Shown piece after piece: positions 8,140 to 15,498 of a stretch of 19,920 nucleotides of DNA. Origin of the DNA: an uncultured Opitutia bacterium (GTDB lineage Bacteria; Verrucomicrobiota; Verrucomicrobiia; Opitutales; UBA953); NCBI GenBank assembly GCA_937874455.1, contig CALNBE010000053.1:1-19920 (forward strand), given 5' to 3'. Numbering within the stretch: the first letter of the stretch is position 1; each line of letters begins with the position of its first letter. Below the pieces are notes generated by a model that was not told where the DNA came from, made no database searches, and saw nothing but the letters and a program-made list of their open reading frames with translations. Position numbers and translations under genes: made by a program.

Positions 8140-8889
8140 CTATCCATGCGCAAAGGAAACCACGTCCACCCACTCCACGCCAGCGTCCACCAGTGCCGCC
8201 GCGCACGCGTTGAGTGTCGCCCCGGTGGTGAAAACATCGTCCAGTATCACATGCCGTCGCCCGTTCTCCAACGCCACCCGCGGCTGAACGACAAAAGCCC
8301 GGCGCATGTTTTTCGCCCTCTCCCGCCGATTCAGCTTCGTTTGCGTGCCTGTGTCCCGCCGTCTCGCCAACAAATCCACCACCCTCACACTTGGAGCCTG
8401 CCGCGCCAGCTCCTCTGCCAGCAACACCGCTTGGTTGTATCCCCGCTCCCGCAGTCGGGAGTGAAACAATGGCACCGGCACTACCATCGCATCGGCCAAA
8501 AAATCCCTCATCCCCGGCGTCTCCAGCATCAGTCGCGCCATGTCCTCCACCAAATACACCCCCTGCCGGTATTTCAAAACATGCACCATTCGCCGCACCG
8601 CCCCCTGCGCCACCAATGCCGTACGCCCCTGCCTGAAGACCGGACCTATTTCGCTGGTTGGCGTGTAAGTCTGCGCGCCAGCTTCATCCGCGCATACTGG
8701 CAACCCGTAGGCATCGCAAAGAAAAGGCCGGAATCGCCTCAGTCGGACCAATCCCTCCCGCGAAACATAGCGCCACGGATCATTTTCCACCGGCTCGCCC
8801 GTCACCACGCAATCCCGAGGGAAAACCACGTCCAGCCCCGTCCGCCACAGGGAACGCCAGCCTCGTCGCATCCGGTCCGCTGCATCCAT
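8140..8889 (-). CDS. comF: ComF family phosphoribosyltransferase-like protein
   Basis: A 249-residue ComF/GntX-type protein with a type I phosphoribosyltransferase fold. ComF homologues support DNA uptake in competent bacteria, but the molecular reaction of most family members is unproven. Seen: VVPVPLFHSRLRERGYNQ (137-153), the typical TQTKLNRRERAKNMRRAF (182-199), and the PRPP-binding loop VILDDVFTTGAT (214-225). The N-terminal region FPRDCVVTGEP and FLCDAYGLPVC sits where family members have paired CxxC zinc ligands, but several cysteines are missing here. ATG 8889 is chosen; an in-frame TTG at 8925 would add 12 residues. Neither has a Shine-Dalgarno. It is divergent from the C-S lyase gene and tail-to-tail with the PEPCK gene. 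Confidence 0.88.
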   Translation of the reverse strand: MDAADRMRRGWRSLWRTGLDVVFPRDCVVTGEPVENDPWRYVSREGLVRLRRFRPFLCDAYGLPVCADEAGAQTYTPTSEIGPVFRQGRTALVAQGAVRRMVHVLKYRQGVYLVEDMARLMLETPGMRDFLADAMVVPVPLFHSRLRERGYNQAVLLAEELARQAPSVRVVDLLARRRDTGTQTKLNRRERAKNMRRAFVVQPRVALENGRRHVILDDVFTTGATLNACAAALVDAGVEWVDVVSFAHG

Positions 8890-9034
8890 AGGCCCGCACC
8901 ATGAGCAGTCTCCCCTTTTTTGCAAAAAAACCCGGCATCCCTGTCGCCAGATCCATCATTTTCCTCCGAGGATTAGTCCCGCTTGGCACAGGAAAAGCAT
9001 TTGCAACAAAACCCGTTTTTTATATCCGACCTCA

Positions 9035-10192
9035 ATGGATTTTAATTTCGAAACCTGCCCTGACCGAACTGAGACCGACAGCACCAAGTGGCACCGCTAC
9101 GCGGGCCGTGATGTCCTCCCCGCCTGGGTCGCCGACATGGATTTTTCCACGGCACCAGCCATTGTCGAAGCGCTAAAAAAACGCATCGAACACGGCGTTT
9201 TCGGCTACCCAACGCCCCGTCCCCAGACCTTCGACGCCATCGTCAATTATCTGGCCCGTGAACACGGCTGGCAAATCGACCCCGACTGGATCGTTTTCCT
9301 GCCCGCCCTCGTCGCCGGGATCAATGCTTCCATCCGCGCCGTCGGCCAGCCAGGCGATTCTGTGATGGTGCCGATTCCCGCTTATCCGCCCTTCCTGAGC
9401 GCGCCGGTCAACTCCACCCGCATCGCCAAGCGCGTGCCCATGATTTTGCAAAACGGCAACTGGCAGTTCGATCTCCCCGCGCTGGAAGCCGCCACCACTC
9501 CCGACGCCAAAATTTTCCTCCTCTGCAGTCCTTACAACCCGCTGGGTCGGGTTTTCACCCGCGAGGAATTGCTGTCCGTCACCGATTACTGCACCCGGCA
9601 CAATCTGGTGATTTGCTCCGACGAAATTCATTGCGACATCGTTCACAATTCCGGTTCCCGGCACATTCCCACCGCCTCGCTCAGTCCCGAAATCGCCCAA
9701 CGCACCATCACCCTGCTCTCGGCCAGCAAAACTTACAACATCCCGGGACTCACCTGCGGCTATGCGGTCATTCCCAACGCCGATTTGCGCACGCGCTTCC
9801 GCCGCGTCATCGCGGGCATCGCCACCGATGTGAACATCTTCGGCTACCTCGGCATGGAAACCGCCTATAACGAGGGTGGAGAGTGGCACCGGGCCTGCCT
9901 CGATTACCTCCGCGGCAATCTGGACCTGATCTGTGAAAAGGTCCGCACCATGCCCGGCGTCACCCTACACCAGCGCCCGCAGGCCACCTATCTCGCTTGG
10001 CTTGACGTGCGGGAATTAAATCTGGAGAACCCCTACGCCGCTTTTGAACAAGGTGGGGTCGGTTTGGGCGACGGTGCAGATTTCGGCACCCCGGGATTCG
10101 TCCGGCTCAACTTCGGCTGCCCGCGCGAACGCCTGCGCGAAATCCTCCGCCGCATTGGTGCCGTGGCGGAACAACACCAGCCCGCCGACTGA
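9035..10192 (+). CDS. MalY/PatB-type PLP C-S lyase or aminotransferase
   Basis: A 385-residue cytoplasmic fold-type I PLP enzyme of the MalY/PatB family. Members cleave C-S bonds in cystathionine or cysteine conjugates, giving a thiol, pyruvate and ammonia; some also transaminate. Seen: WVADMDFSTAPAIVEAL (31-47) close to the usual N-terminal WVADMDF signature, FGYPTPRPQTFDAIVNYL (56-73), Asn168 in SPYNPLGRVF (the family usually has NPHNPxG), Asp196 in SDEIHCDIV, and Schiff-base Lys232 in SASKTYNIPGL. The length fits the family. ATG 9035 begins directly with the family-like N-terminus; upstream is A/T-rich without Shine-Dalgarno. The gene is monocistronic: divergent comF on one side and a bidirectional terminator on the other. 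A biosynthetic beta-lyase role for methionine is possible but unproven. Confidence 0.9.
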   Translation: MDFNFETCPDRTETDSTKWHRYAGRDVLPAWVADMDFSTAPAIVEALKKRIEHGVFGYPTPRPQTFDAIVNYLAREHGWQIDPDWIVFLPALVAGINASIRAVGQPGDSVMVPIPAYPPFLSAPVNSTRIAKRVPMILQNGNWQFDLPALEAATTPDAKIFLLCSPYNPLGRVFTREELLSVTDYCTRHNLVICSDEIHCDIVHNSGSRHIPTASLSPEIAQRTITLLSASKTYNIPGLTCGYAVIPNADLRTRFRRVIAGIATDVNIFGYLGMETAYNEGGEWHRACLDYLRGNLDLICEKVRTMPGVTLHQRPQATYLAWLDVRELNLENPYAAFEQGGVGLGDGADFGTPGFVRLNFGCPRERLREILRRIGAVAEQHQPAD

Positions 10193-10221
10193 ATTTTCTT
10201 CGCAGAAAATTTCCTCCACAA

Positions 10222-10254
10222 AAAAACGCGGGCCGGTTTTCGGTCCGCGTTTTT
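10222..10254. terminator. Bidirectional terminator between the C-S lyase and pdhC
   Basis: A 13-bp stem AAAAACGCGGGCC (10222-10234) pairs with GGTCCGCGTTTTT (10242-10254), with one G-T wobble and a 7-base loop. It carries an A-tract on one side and a T-tract on the other, so it can stop transcription from both converging genes. Confidence 0.9.
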
Positions 10255-10272
10255 AACAATTCTGCCACCGGA

Positions 10273-11592
10273 TCAAACCAGCATCAGCGTCGGAGTCTCC
10301 AGAATTTCCTTCAAGGCTTGGAGGAATTTCGCCCCGTCCGCACCATCCACCACCCGGTGATCGACAGACAGGCCAATGCTCATCCGGTGCCCGACCACGA
10401 TCTCGTTCCGCTCGTTCACCACCGGTTTCTTGAAGGTGGCACCGACGCTGAGAATTGCCGCGTTGGGCATGTTGATGATGCCAAAAAATCCGCTAATGCC
10501 AAACATCCCGAGGTTCGTCACCGTGAAGGTGCTCCCCGACATTTCGTTCGGCGTCAGTTTTTTCTTCCGCGCCTTGCCGATCAATTCCTTCGCCTCCGTG
10601 GCAATTTGCCGCAGCGACTTTGCCTGCGCGTCGCGGATCACCGGCGTCACCAGCCCGTCCTCGATCGCCACACCAAACGCCAGCTGCACACTGCCGTTTT
10701 GCTTGATGGTGTCGCCGTTCCATGCGTTGTTCACCACCGGTACCCGGCGCAGCGCCTCCGCAGTGGCGCGAAGAATTAGATCATTCACGGTAAATTTAAT
10801 ACCGCCCTGCTCCGGAGAAAGCTCCGCCAGCTTGCTGTTCAGCGATTCGCGCAAATCCGCCAGCGGTTTGGCATCGACCTCGATTTCCAGGTAGAAATGC
10901 GGCACCGTGGTCTTCGACTCCAATAAACGGCGGGCAATCACCGCACGCATGGTCGAGACTGGCAAAACCTTGTCCTCTTGAATGCCCGCTCCGGAAAAAA
11001 CCGGAGCCAGTGCCGCGGTAGCTGCAACAGACGGCTTCGCTGCCGGCTTTCCTTCGGCGGACAGCACATCCGACTTCACAATCCGTCCTCCAGGACCAGT
11101 GCCGCTCACGGCGGAAAGATCGACACCTTTTTCCTCCGCGATTTTCTTCGCCAGCGGCGAAGCCTTGATCCGACCGTCCGCCGTCAAAGATGCCACCGCG
11201 CCGCCTTGCGGGATGCAGGGCACGGGGTTGCTCTCGGGTATCGGGGCCGCCATGGCAATCGCGCTTTGCTCGCCAAACGCCGTCTTGGTCGGCTCGGAAG
11301 GAGTCGGCGCGGCGGCGGATGGAGCAGCCCCGATCTCCGGAGCGGGTTCCCCTGCCTTGCCCACTGCGTAAATCGGCTGCCCTACCGGCAATTGGGCTCC
11401 GTCCGGCGCATAGCGTTTAAGCAGGACACCGTCCGCGGCGGTGTGCTGCACCTCCATCGTCGCCTTGTCGGTTTCGACTTCGCAGACGATGTCGCCAAAC
11501 TTGAGAGCATCGCCCTCCTTGGCGTTCCACTTGACGAGGGTTCCGACCGTCATCGTGTCGGAGAGTTTGGGCATGTCGATGATTTCAGCCAT
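10273..11592 (-). CDS. pdhC: Pyruvate dehydrogenase E2, dihydrolipoamide acetyltransferase
   Basis: A 439-residue E2 core protein that transfers the acetyl group from lipoamide to CoA. Domains in order: one lipoyl domain (1-78) with lipoylation site Lys43 in ETDKATMEV, an Ala/Pro-rich linker (80-135), a peripheral-subunit-binding domain (about 142-178, RIKASPLAKKIAEEKG to GPGGRIVKSDV), a second Ala-rich linker, and the catalytic acyltransferase domain (about 205-439) with the active-site His412 and Asp416 in SVDHRVVDG. The single lipoyl domain and the length match the Gram-positive/mitochondrial type of E2. It is the last gene of pdhA-pdhB-pdhC, 19 bases after pdhB, and ends at the bidirectional terminator. 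The partner E1 genes identify the complex as pyruvate rather than 2-oxoglutarate specific. Confidence 0.96.
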   Translation of the reverse strand: MAEIIDMPKLSDTMTVGTLVKWNAKEGDALKFGDIVCEVETDKATMEVQHTAADGVLLKRYAPDGAQLPVGQPIYAVGKAGEPAPEIGAAPSAAAPTPSEPTKTAFGEQSAIAMAAPIPESNPVPCIPQGGAVASLTADGRIKASPLAKKIAEEKGVDLSAVSGTGPGGRIVKSDVLSAEGKPAAKPSVAATAALAPVFSGAGIQEDKVLPVSTMRAVIARRLLESKTTVPHFYLEIEVDAKPLADLRESLNSKLAELSPEQGGIKFTVNDLILRATAEALRRVPVVNNAWNGDTIKQNGSVQLAFGVAIEDGLVTPVIRDAQAKSLRQIATEAKELIGKARKKKLTPNEMSGSTFTVTNLGMFGISGFFGIINMPNAAILSVGATFKKPVVNERNEIVVGHRMSIGLSVDHRVVDGADGAKFLQALKEILETPTLMLV

Positions 11593-11611
11593 GGGGAAAA
11601 ATGAGTTGTTG

Positions 11612-12589
11612 TTAGCGGAGCACTTCCAGCGCTGCCGCGATCACCCGGTCCGGGTTGGGAATCTGCACGTCCTCAAGTTTTTTGCAGTAAATTTGCGGCG
11701 CGTCGATCGAGGAAACCCGTCCAATTGGCGCATCGAGATAGTCAAACGCCTTGCTCTGAATCAGGTAGGCGATTTGCGCGTCCACGCCGCAAAAAGGCTT
11801 GTTTTCCTCAACCAGCAAAACTCGGTTGGTTTTCCGCACCGACTCCAGAATTGTCTCCTCATCAAGCGGGCGAATGGAGCGCAAGTCCACCACTTCCGCC
11901 TGAATATTTTGCTCCGATGCCAGACGTTCCGCCGCCTTGAGCGCGGTGATCGTCGCACGTCCGTGCGCCACGATAGTCAGGTCGGTGCCCGCACGTTTCA
12001 CTTCGGCCAAACCGATCGGGACGATGTAATCCTCCTCCGGTACCTCGCCCCGGTCGTTATAGAGAATCGTGTTCTCCATCACATAAACCGGATCGTTGTC
12101 GCGAATCGCGGCCTTCATCAAGCCCTTGGCGTCATAGGGCGTGGCCGGGCAAACCACCTTGATACCGGGATGGTTGGCAATGATGTTCTCCGGAGTGTGC
12201 GAGTGCGTGGCACCCACGTTGGTGCCACCGTTGGCTGGGCCGCGGATCACAATCGGGACATTGATCTGGCCACCGCTCATGTAGCGGATGTTCGCCGCGT
12301 TGTTGATCACCTGGTCGAAGGCCACATAGGAGAAACTCCAAAACATCAGCTCCATCACCGGGCGGATGCCCAACATCGACGCGCCGATCCCAAGGCCAAT
12401 GAACCCCGCCTCCGAAATGGGTGTGTCCACCACGCGCTTTGGGCCGAACTCGGCCAGCAGACCCTCGGTCACCTTGTAGGCACCGTTAAACTGGGCAACC
12501 TCCTCGCCCATAATGACGACGTTTTCGTCGCGCTGGAGTTCCTCGCGCATCGCCGCGCGCAGTGCTTCACGATAGGAAATAACAGGCAT
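11612..12589 (-). CDS. pdhB: Pyruvate dehydrogenase E1 component, beta subunit
   Basis: A 325-residue transketolase-like subunit, standard length for E1 beta. With E1 alpha it forms the thiamine-diphosphate-dependent alpha2-beta2 enzyme that decarboxylates pyruvate and reductively acetylates the E2 lipoyl group. Seen: the thiamine-activating Glu in VVIMGEEVAQFNGAYKVTEG (25-44), DTPISEAGFIGLGIGAS (55-71), the active-site segment around GATHSHTPE, and the C-terminal transketolase domain with VVDLRSIRPLDEETI and VEENKPFCG. It lies 33 bases after pdhA and 19 before pdhC, so the three are an operon. The start is fixed by the conserved MPVISYREALRAAM N-terminus; the leader is A/T-rich with no Shine-Dalgarno. 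Branched-chain E1 beta is a possible alternative but the pdhA partner argues for pyruvate. Confidence 0.95.
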   Translation of the reverse strand: MPVISYREALRAAMREELQRDENVVIMGEEVAQFNGAYKVTEGLLAEFGPKRVVDTPISEAGFIGLGIGASMLGIRPVMELMFWSFSYVAFDQVINNAANIRYMSGGQINVPIVIRGPANGGTNVGATHSHTPENIIANHPGIKVVCPATPYDAKGLMKAAIRDNDPVYVMENTILYNDRGEVPEEDYIVPIGLAEVKRAGTDLTIVAHGRATITALKAAERLASEQNIQAEVVDLRSIRPLDEETILESVRKTNRVLLVEENKPFCGVDAQIAYLIQSKAFDYLDAPIGRVSSIDAPQIYCKKLEDVQIPNPDRVIAAALEVLR

Positions 12590-12622
12590 TGAAAAACTTA
12601 TTTAGAGATTAAGAGATCCGTC

Positions 12623-13738
12623 TCAGCCAAAAACAATCGTGCCGCGTCCGGATGTTTCCGCGCCCCGATTGTCCTCCTCCCAGTAAATATCCTGGGTAAT
12701 CGTCTCCACTCCGGGGAACGGGGAATCATCCGCAAACTTCGCCGCCGCATCGGCCTCGGCTTGCGCCTCGGCATTGATTTGCTCCGCGACCTCCTTGGTC
12801 AGCACCCCTTCTTGTAGGAGCTGTTTTTCCCACAGGATGATCGGATCCCGCTTTTCCCGATATTCCTTGATCTCGTCCTTTTGCCGGTAGGTCTTGTCGG
12901 GATCGGCCATCGAGTGTCCGAAATAACGATAGGTGAAAATTTCCATGACCGTGGGCTTATTTTCCTCGTGCGCCCGGCGCACCGCATCCGCCGTCGCCGC
13001 CCGCACTGCGTACAGGTCGTGCCCATTGACCAGTTCCCAAGCCATGCCGTAGCCCTCGGCGCGTTGCGCCAGCGAGCCGGCCAGCGCGGAGGAGCGCGCC
13101 TGACTGGTGCCCATCGAATAACCGTTGTTTTCGATGATAAAAATCACCGGCAAATCCCACAGTGAGGCAAGATTGAATGCCTCGTGCACCGCGCCCTGAT
13201 TCACCGCCCCGTCGCCCATGTAACAGAGGCAGCATCCTTTTTTCCCGGCATACTTAAGCGCGTAGGCAATGCCCGATCCCAACGGAGCCTGGCCGCCGAC
13301 GATGCCGTGCCCGCCCCAGAAATTTTTGTCCGGCGCAAAATAATGCATCGACCCGCCCTTTCCTTTCGAGCAACCGGTCAGTTTGCCAGTCAACTCCGCC
13401 ATGCACTCATTCATCCCCATCCCGACCATCAAAGCGTGCCCGTGGTCGCGATAACCGGTGATGACATGATCATCCGGCCCCAGCACTGAAATTGTTCCAG
13501 CCGCCACGGCTTCCTGCCCCACATACAGATGGAGAAATCCACCAATTTTCCCCTGCTGATAAACCCGGATCGAACGTTGCTCAAAATGCCGGATACGCAC
13601 CATCTGCCGATACAAGCGCACTTTTTCCTCCGCACCCAGCCCCTGATTGACCGGGTGCTTTTCCGGTGCGTTGGCCGGTAGTTCCTCCTTCAAGGATTCC
13701 GGATGCGTGACGGCTTTGGTGTTTTTCGGAGCAGGCAT
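12623..13738 (-). CDS. pdhA: Pyruvate dehydrogenase E1 component, alpha subunit
   Basis: A 371-residue E1 alpha subunit binding thiamine diphosphate. The cofactor motif runs from GDG at 175-177 to NN at 204-205. Other family features are IGGFLHLYVGQEAVAAG (65-81), YRDHGHALMVGM, and GCSKGKGGSMHYF (122-134). The active-site loop TYRYFGHSMADPDKTYR (269-285) is nearly that of mitochondrial PDHA, including a serine (Ser276) at the position phosphorylated in animals. Residues 1-35 are polar and poorly conserved, so a shorter start is possible, but ATG 13738 is the only ATG before the conserved region. It is first in the pdhABC operon and divergent from the HPr gene. There is no Shine-Dalgarno; the leader reads CTCCCCGC just before ATG. 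Confidence 0.95.
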   Translation of the reverse strand: MPAPKNTKAVTHPESLKEELPANAPEKHPVNQGLGAEEKVRLYRQMVRIRHFEQRSIRVYQQGKIGGFLHLYVGQEAVAAGTISVLGPDDHVITGYRDHGHALMVGMGMNECMAELTGKLTGCSKGKGGSMHYFAPDKNFWGGHGIVGGQAPLGSGIAYALKYAGKKGCCLCYMGDGAVNQGAVHEAFNLASLWDLPVIFIIENNGYSMGTSQARSSALAGSLAQRAEGYGMAWELVNGHDLYAVRAATADAVRRAHEENKPTVMEIFTYRYFGHSMADPDKTYRQKDEIKEYREKRDPIILWEKQLLQEGVLTKEVAEQINAEAQAEADAAAKFADDSPFPGVETITQDIYWEEDNRGAETSGRGTIVFG

Positions 13739-13891
13739 GCGGGGAGAGGTTAAACGGCTTTCCTCAAGGTCAAATGCCGGAGCCCTTTTCCTCCCCGCTT
13801 CCGAGTGTAAAATTCAAAGAAAAATAAATTGCCGACCGTCCGCTAATTGCCTTGCTCCTTTGCCGCAAAGTCCCTTTTTCGTTCAACGCAA

Positions 13892-14188
13892 ATGACCTTG
13901 AATCCGGATAGTTCTGCTCAACAAACCCGCGTTCTTACCGTTCAGAACAAAATGGGTATCCATGCACGCCCGGCCGCGATGATTGTTCGTATCTCGAACA
14001 AATTCCCCAGCGTCGACCTTCAGGTGGCCAAGGACGACGAGCAGGTGAACGGGAAAAGCATCATGGGGCTGATGATGCTCGCCGCTGGCAGCGGCTCCAA
14101 GCTGCGTTTCATCGCCACCGGTGACCAGTCTGGAAAATTGCTCGACGAGCTGGAGGCGCTATTTGCCCGCAAGTTCGACGAGGTTTGA
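13892..14188 (+). CDS. ptsH: HPr family phosphocarrier protein
   Basis: A 98-residue small cytoplasmic protein, slightly longer than the usual 85-90 because of an N-terminal extension of about 9 residues. HPr passes phosphate from enzyme I (PEP-fed) to sugar-PTS or regulatory-PTS enzymes. The phosphorylated histidine is His24 in MGIHARPAA. A regulatory serine is retained at Ser56 in NGKSIMGLMMLAAGSG, resembling Bacillus HPr, where HPr kinase acts. The His-to-Ser spacing is 32, one more than the canonical 31. ATG 13892 is preferred over an in-frame ATG at 13847, whose extra 15 residues match nothing in the family. No other PTS gene is in the window, so it may serve a regulatory rather than a sugar-transport chain. 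Divergent from pdhA; terminator follows. Confidence 0.93.
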   Translation: MTLNPDSSAQQTRVLTVQNKMGIHARPAAMIVRISNKFPSVDLQVAKDDEQVNGKSIMGLMMLAAGSGSKLRFIATGDQSGKLLDELEALFARKFDEV

Positions 14189-14212
14189 ACGTACCATCCA
14201 ATTTCTCCACAC

Positions 14213-14244
14213 TCCCCAAGCATTTTGCTGCGGGGATTTTTTTT
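14213..14244 (+). terminator. Rho-independent terminator after HPr
   Basis: TCCCC (14213-14217) pairs with GGGGA (14232-14236) and AGCA (14219-14222) with TGCT (14226-14229), with a small internal bulge, followed by eight T residues. Confidence 0.8.
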
Positions 14245-14297
14245 GCCCAACACACCCGCAGTTTCCGCAGAGGAAGCCCTTTCCTCCATGCAAAAAA

Positions 14298-15092
14298 TCA
14301 CCCCGCGTGTTGCCGCAGTCGTTTGCGCAACACCCGCCAACGCTCCGGCTCCGGTGCGGCAAAAACCGCCTCGCCGATCCTTCGCGCGTCCACCGTGCTC
14401 AGACGCAAACACAATCCCTCCGTCAACGGTTTTGCTTCGCCCTTGTTCAGACGCCGATGTGGCAGCAGCTCCGTCAACAAAATATCTTTCCCCCGAGCAT
14501 ACAACGTCTCCCCGACGATGCGCAACCCCAACTCCGCTGCATGCAGCCGTACCTGATGCCAGCGGGGGAAATTCGTCCGCGCCTCCCACCAGCTCCAGCG
14601 ACCACACCGCGCACGCCGGGTAAAAACCGTCCGGCTCTTTTTCCCCGTCCCTTGCGAAATCAGCGCCCGCGCCTCGCTCAGATGCGTCGCCACCGGCAGT
14701 TCGCAAGCCATTTCCTCCGCGCCCGCCTCTCCCTCCGCCAGCAGCTCAAAGGAAAATTCCAGCAATTCCGACCCGAATGCGTTGCGCCAGCGCTCCGCTT
14801 TTTCGCCGCGCTCCGCCAGCAGTCCGGCCCCAGCCAACTCCTTTTCCAGCGGCCAGACCGACACAGGATGGCTCACCCCACAGCGCACCATCTCCGGTTT
14901 TTCCTGCGCCAACTGCGCACGCACCGCGTCACACACTCCCGCGCCCTCCTCGTATTTGCTCCGCTCCCACACCACCCCCGCCAGCTTTTCCAAAACAAAA
15001 AAGCCCGCACCGGACGCCGGCACCGCCAGTCGCACTGGTTCCGGCCCCAGCAAGGGAGGAGGAAAACCGAGAAATGACGGAACGTCGGACAT
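14298..15092 (-). CDS. RluA-fold pseudouridine synthase-like protein, catalytic Asp absent
   Basis: A 264-residue protein with the skeleton of RluA-family RNA pseudouridine synthases. The N-terminal FFVLEKLAGVV (31-41) corresponds to the family's LVVNKPAGLVV strand, and FPRWHQVRLHAAELGLRIVG (175-194) corresponds to GRTHQIRVHLAxxGHPIxGD. However, the segment that should read HRLDxxTSG, with the catalytic aspartate, is here VWPLEKELAG (79-88), so Glu83 replaces the Asp and the neighbouring His-Arg is lost. Ordinary isomerisation of uridine is therefore doubtful; it may bind RNA only or be a divergent enzyme. ATG 15092 lies only 14 bases after the rpsT terminator hairpin and has no Shine-Dalgarno. 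It is tail-to-tail with HPr. The family fold is fairly sure, the function is not. Confidence 0.72.
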   Translation of the reverse strand: MSDVPSFLGFPPPLLGPEPVRLAVPASGAGFFVLEKLAGVVWERSKYEEGAGVCDAVRAQLAQEKPEMVRCGVSHPVSVWPLEKELAGAGLLAERGEKAERWRNAFGSELLEFSFELLAEGEAGAEEMACELPVATHLSEARALISQGTGKKSRTVFTRRARCGRWSWWEARTNFPRWHQVRLHAAELGLRIVGETLYARGKDILLTELLPHRRLNKGEAKPLTEGLCLRLSTVDARRIGEAVFAAPEPERWRVLRKRLRQHAG

Positions 15093-15106
15093 CGGGTTGT
15101 CATAAA

Positions 15107-15138
15107 AAAAAACCCGGCCACTGGGAGCCGGGTTTTTT
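15107..15138. terminator. Terminator after rpsT, symmetric
   Basis: CCCGGC (15113-15118) pairs with GCCGGG (15127-15132) around an 8-base loop, flanked by six A on one side and six T on the other, so the stem can extend to 12 bp and works in either direction. It ends the minus-strand rpsT transcript 14 bases after its stop codon. Confidence 0.9.
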
Positions 15139-15152
15139 GGGGAAAAACGTTG

Positions 15153-15416
15153 TTACTTCGCTGCGACCGCGCTCTTGGCCAGCTTGGACTTCACGCGGTT
15201 GGCCTTGTTCTTGTGGATCACACCCGTCTTGATTGCCTTGTCGTAAGCCGAGGCAGTCTTCGCCGAAAGCTCCGCCACCTTCGCGGCATCGCCACTCTTC
15301 ACGGCAGCAGCCGTAGACTTGGAGAGCGTCTTCAAACGGCTCTTCACAGCTTTGTTGGCAACGGTGCGTTTCGTTGCCTTGCGAATATTTTTTTGAGCAG
15401 ACTTGGTATTGGCCAT
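15153..15416 (-). CDS. rpsT: 30S ribosomal protein S20
   Basis: An 87-residue, Lys/Ala-rich helical protein of normal S20 length that binds 16S rRNA in the body of the small subunit. The N-terminus MANTKSAQKNIRKATKR is the family signature (usually MANIKSAxKRxRxxxxR), and IKTGVIHKNKANRVKSKLAK matches the conserved C-terminal helix. It is flanked by its own terminator and an 82-base upstream gap, so it is probably transcribed alone. There is no Shine-Dalgarno: the leader reads CAATTTCCGC before ATG. Confidence 0.97.
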   Translation of the reverse strand: MANTKSAQKNIRKATKRTVANKAVKSRLKTLSKSTAAAVKSGDAAKVAELSAKTASAYDKAIKTGVIHKNKANRVKSKLAKSAVAAK

Positions 15417-15498
15417 GCGGAAATTGGTTGTGAGCGTCTGTGGATGAACGAGCAGCGGGAACTGTCAACGCAGAAAATGCTTCTTCGTTCCAGCTCCC

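Noticed and set aside
13847..13891. An upstream ATG for HPr at 13847
   Set aside because: It would add 15 residues unlike any HPr; ATG 13892 already gives a slightly long protein.
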